From Acanthosoma haemorrhoidale (lineage: Eukaryota > Arthropoda > Insecta > Hemiptera > Acanthosomatidae), in assembly GCA_930367205.1 (NCBI GenBank), contig CAKNEZ010000003.1, positions 62,001-126,000 on the forward strand: a DNA stretch of 64,000 nt. Direction: 5' to 3'. The notes beneath the pieces were generated by a model. That model saw only the letters and a program-made list of their open reading frames with translations. It was not told the DNA's origin and did no database searches. Made by a program: the position numbers and the translations under genes. Below, one piece after another: positions 62,896-64,000 of this stretch (its first letter is position 1; every line of letters begins with the position of its first letter).

Positions 62896-63165
62896 TGCCA
62901 AACCCAGGCCCCCCCATCACAGAGGGCCCAGACCCAGCGCGCCCCCCAGCCCCCGCCACGGGGCCACCCCCCGCAGCCGCCATAGTCATCGCCTTGGGGC
63001 CATCCTTTGGAGTTGGCAAATTCGTCGTAGCAATCCCCTTCGACTCCTCCACCTCGGGATCGCTCCTTGCCTCCTCCACCTTATCAGCCGCCTTCCTCTC
63101 CTGTACTGCTTTCAGCGGCTTCTTCTTACCCAATACCCTGAGAGCGACCTTAGTGAACCCATAGT
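62896..63165 (-). pseudogene. ORF1 C-terminal segment, normal orientation
   Basis: Homologous to 56007-56275 with small differences. Encodes the LNYGFTKVALRVLGKKKP to GGPG region. Confidence 0.85.
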
Positions 63166-63175
63166 TCAGGTTAGA

Positions 63176-63358
63176 CAATTTTTGGAAAAGATTGTTTCGA
63201 GACAAAAAAAAAATACTTATGCTCAGCTCCTGCGCTAGCAATATTTGATCCAGAAGCTCCAACATACATAATCACTGATGCAAGTATTGAAGGAGTTGGA
63301 GCGATTCTAAAACAACCACAAAAAGACAAATTTCTAAAGTCAGTATTTTTCTTTTCTT
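63176..63358 (+). pseudogene. Captured fragment of Gypsy RNase H
   Basis: Plus-strand match to the RNase H of the complete Gypsy copy (minus strand, about 14715-14870): SAPALAIFDPEAPTY, TDASIEGVGAILKQPQ and KSVFFFS are readable. It lies between LINE pieces inside the target duplications. Confidence 0.88.
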
Positions 63359-63396
63359 GCATTTATTCAATCTATTTATAGAATAGAATAGAAAAA

Positions 63397-63755
63397 GTGG
63401 CAATATTGCCTCTGTTTAGAATGTCTAGGTCATTACTAGTTATGTACTCTACTAAACACTCACCTCTCCGGTTGTTGTTCTTGCTCCCCCAGAGCTGATG
63501 GTGAGCGTTCGCGTCAAGCGATGCTATAAGCTCGCCCCTTAGGCCAGTCCCTTCCGTTAGCTTACTAAGTGCCTCGGTCGGGACTTCTTCTTCATATGGG
63601 AGGTAGACAGATGCAATCGTCAACCTCCCACCTTGATTTCCCTCGTTAAGGGCCATTTGAGCTGCTGCTAAATCTCTAGAACAATATTGCCATAGAGGCA
63701 GCATTTTAAGACTGCTCTTATGCAGGATACAGGCTCTGGCACGCGTGGGTACAGA
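63397..63755 (-). pseudogene. Second copy of the endonuclease segment
   Basis: Minus-strand endonuclease from SVPTRARACILHKSS to ILNRGNIATF, the same region as the inverted 62083-62440 piece. It joins the Gypsy integrase zinc region at 63756-63777, making a hybrid open frame (63372-63851). Confidence 0.85.
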
Positions 63756-63766
63756 AACCCATAGAA

Positions 63767-64000
63767 AGGGAGCCTTAAAGCAACCTATTCTTGACTTATT
63801 TTTGATACATGTTTCACAAGATCTGCAAATCAATCTTATATTTTTATACATATTTTTAAAATAAGATTTTTTTCCTATTGTTAAAATTTATTGTTTCATT
63901 CCTATATGACCATGATCTTTATGTACCCTTTCAATAAGTGAAATACCAAATTCTTCTGTTATCTATATTTTCTCACTCTTATTCAGTATTTTGTAAATTA
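63767..64000 (-). pseudogene. Third Gypsy copy: integrase zinc domain, running off the window
   Basis: Starts with the right target duplication (63767-63777). It matches the complete copy from about 14080 to 14310 (CETCIKNKSRIGCFKAP and the GHIG region) with a few substitutions. The rest of the element should follow beyond 64000. Confidence 0.9.

Larger units (their letters stand above)
58879..63766 (-). mobile_element. Second LINE copy with patchwork, partly inverted 5' part
   Basis: The 3' tail of TAA repeats and ORF2 (58957-61867) are on the minus strand as in the first LINE. From 61868 the pieces are: 61868-62503 plus strand (ORF1 end and ORF2 endonuclease); 62504-62826 plus strand (middle of ORF1); 62827-62893 AT-rich filler; 62896-63165 minus strand (ORF1 C-terminal part); 63176-63358 plus strand (Gypsy RNase H); 63397-63755 minus strand (endonuclease again). 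The whole lies between 11-bp duplications. Confidence 0.88.

Noticed and set aside
62896..63164. Open plus-strand frame rich in Pro and Ala
   Set aside because: Antisense of the ORF1 C-terminal fragment.

Overview
This is nuclear DNA from an animal, most likely an arthropod. The DNA is AT-rich and contains Copia, several Ty3/Gypsy lineages, Jockey-type and RNase H-bearing LINEs, microsatellites and a Polinton/adintovirus-type provirus, with almost no host coding sequence. There are no bacterial operons, rRNA genes or CRISPR arrays. The host species cannot be named from the sequence.

Layout. 1-980: 3' end of a plus-strand Gypsy element with its LTR. 2731-2962, 10920-11027 and less surely 11619-11721 and 27424-27583: candidate exons of an unrecognised plus-strand host gene whose introns are filled with transposons. 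3717-5577: 5' half of a Copia element, cut by a minus-strand Gypsy element with two LTRs (5575-10377). 12909-17593: complete Gypsy element with LTRs identical as read by eye and one open gag-pol frame of 1347 codons. 17816-18690: truncated copy of the same family. 18691-21778: decayed Jockey-type LINE. 21779-25961: decayed Gypsy element. 28343-36658: another decayed Gypsy element interrupted by a Jockey-type LINE (31453-34117). 36668-37403: solo LTR.

From 37424 to the end of the window lies a third copy of the 12909-17593 Gypsy family, split by three insertions. The first is a 14,337-bp Polinton/adintovirus-like provirus at 37879-52215, flanked by the 6-bp duplication GAAAGG. The second is a solo LTR (52467-58418) that itself carries a 5.1-kb LINE (52505-57635). 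The third is a second LINE (58879-63766) with a patchwork 5' end, the whole flanked by an 11-bp duplication.

The provirus is the most interesting object. It has 277-bp terminal inverted repeats differing at one base, and genes for protein-primed DNA polymerase B, chromodomain integrase, packaging ATPase, adenain-type protease, phospholipase A2-like virion protein, penton and double-jelly-roll major capsid protein. It also carries a conserved protein of unknown function, a phage-fibre-like repeat protein, two proteins with BIR zinc domains, a candidate OB-fold protein and several small genes. The virion genes form two divergent clusters leaving one 54-bp promoter region. The minus cluster is packed like an operon, with ATGA overlaps. 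The inverted repeats carry a leader exon, a small intron and the start codon of the BIR gene, so both ends can fire the same leader. Polymerase, integrase, ATPase and capsid genes lack internal stops, so the insertion looks recent.
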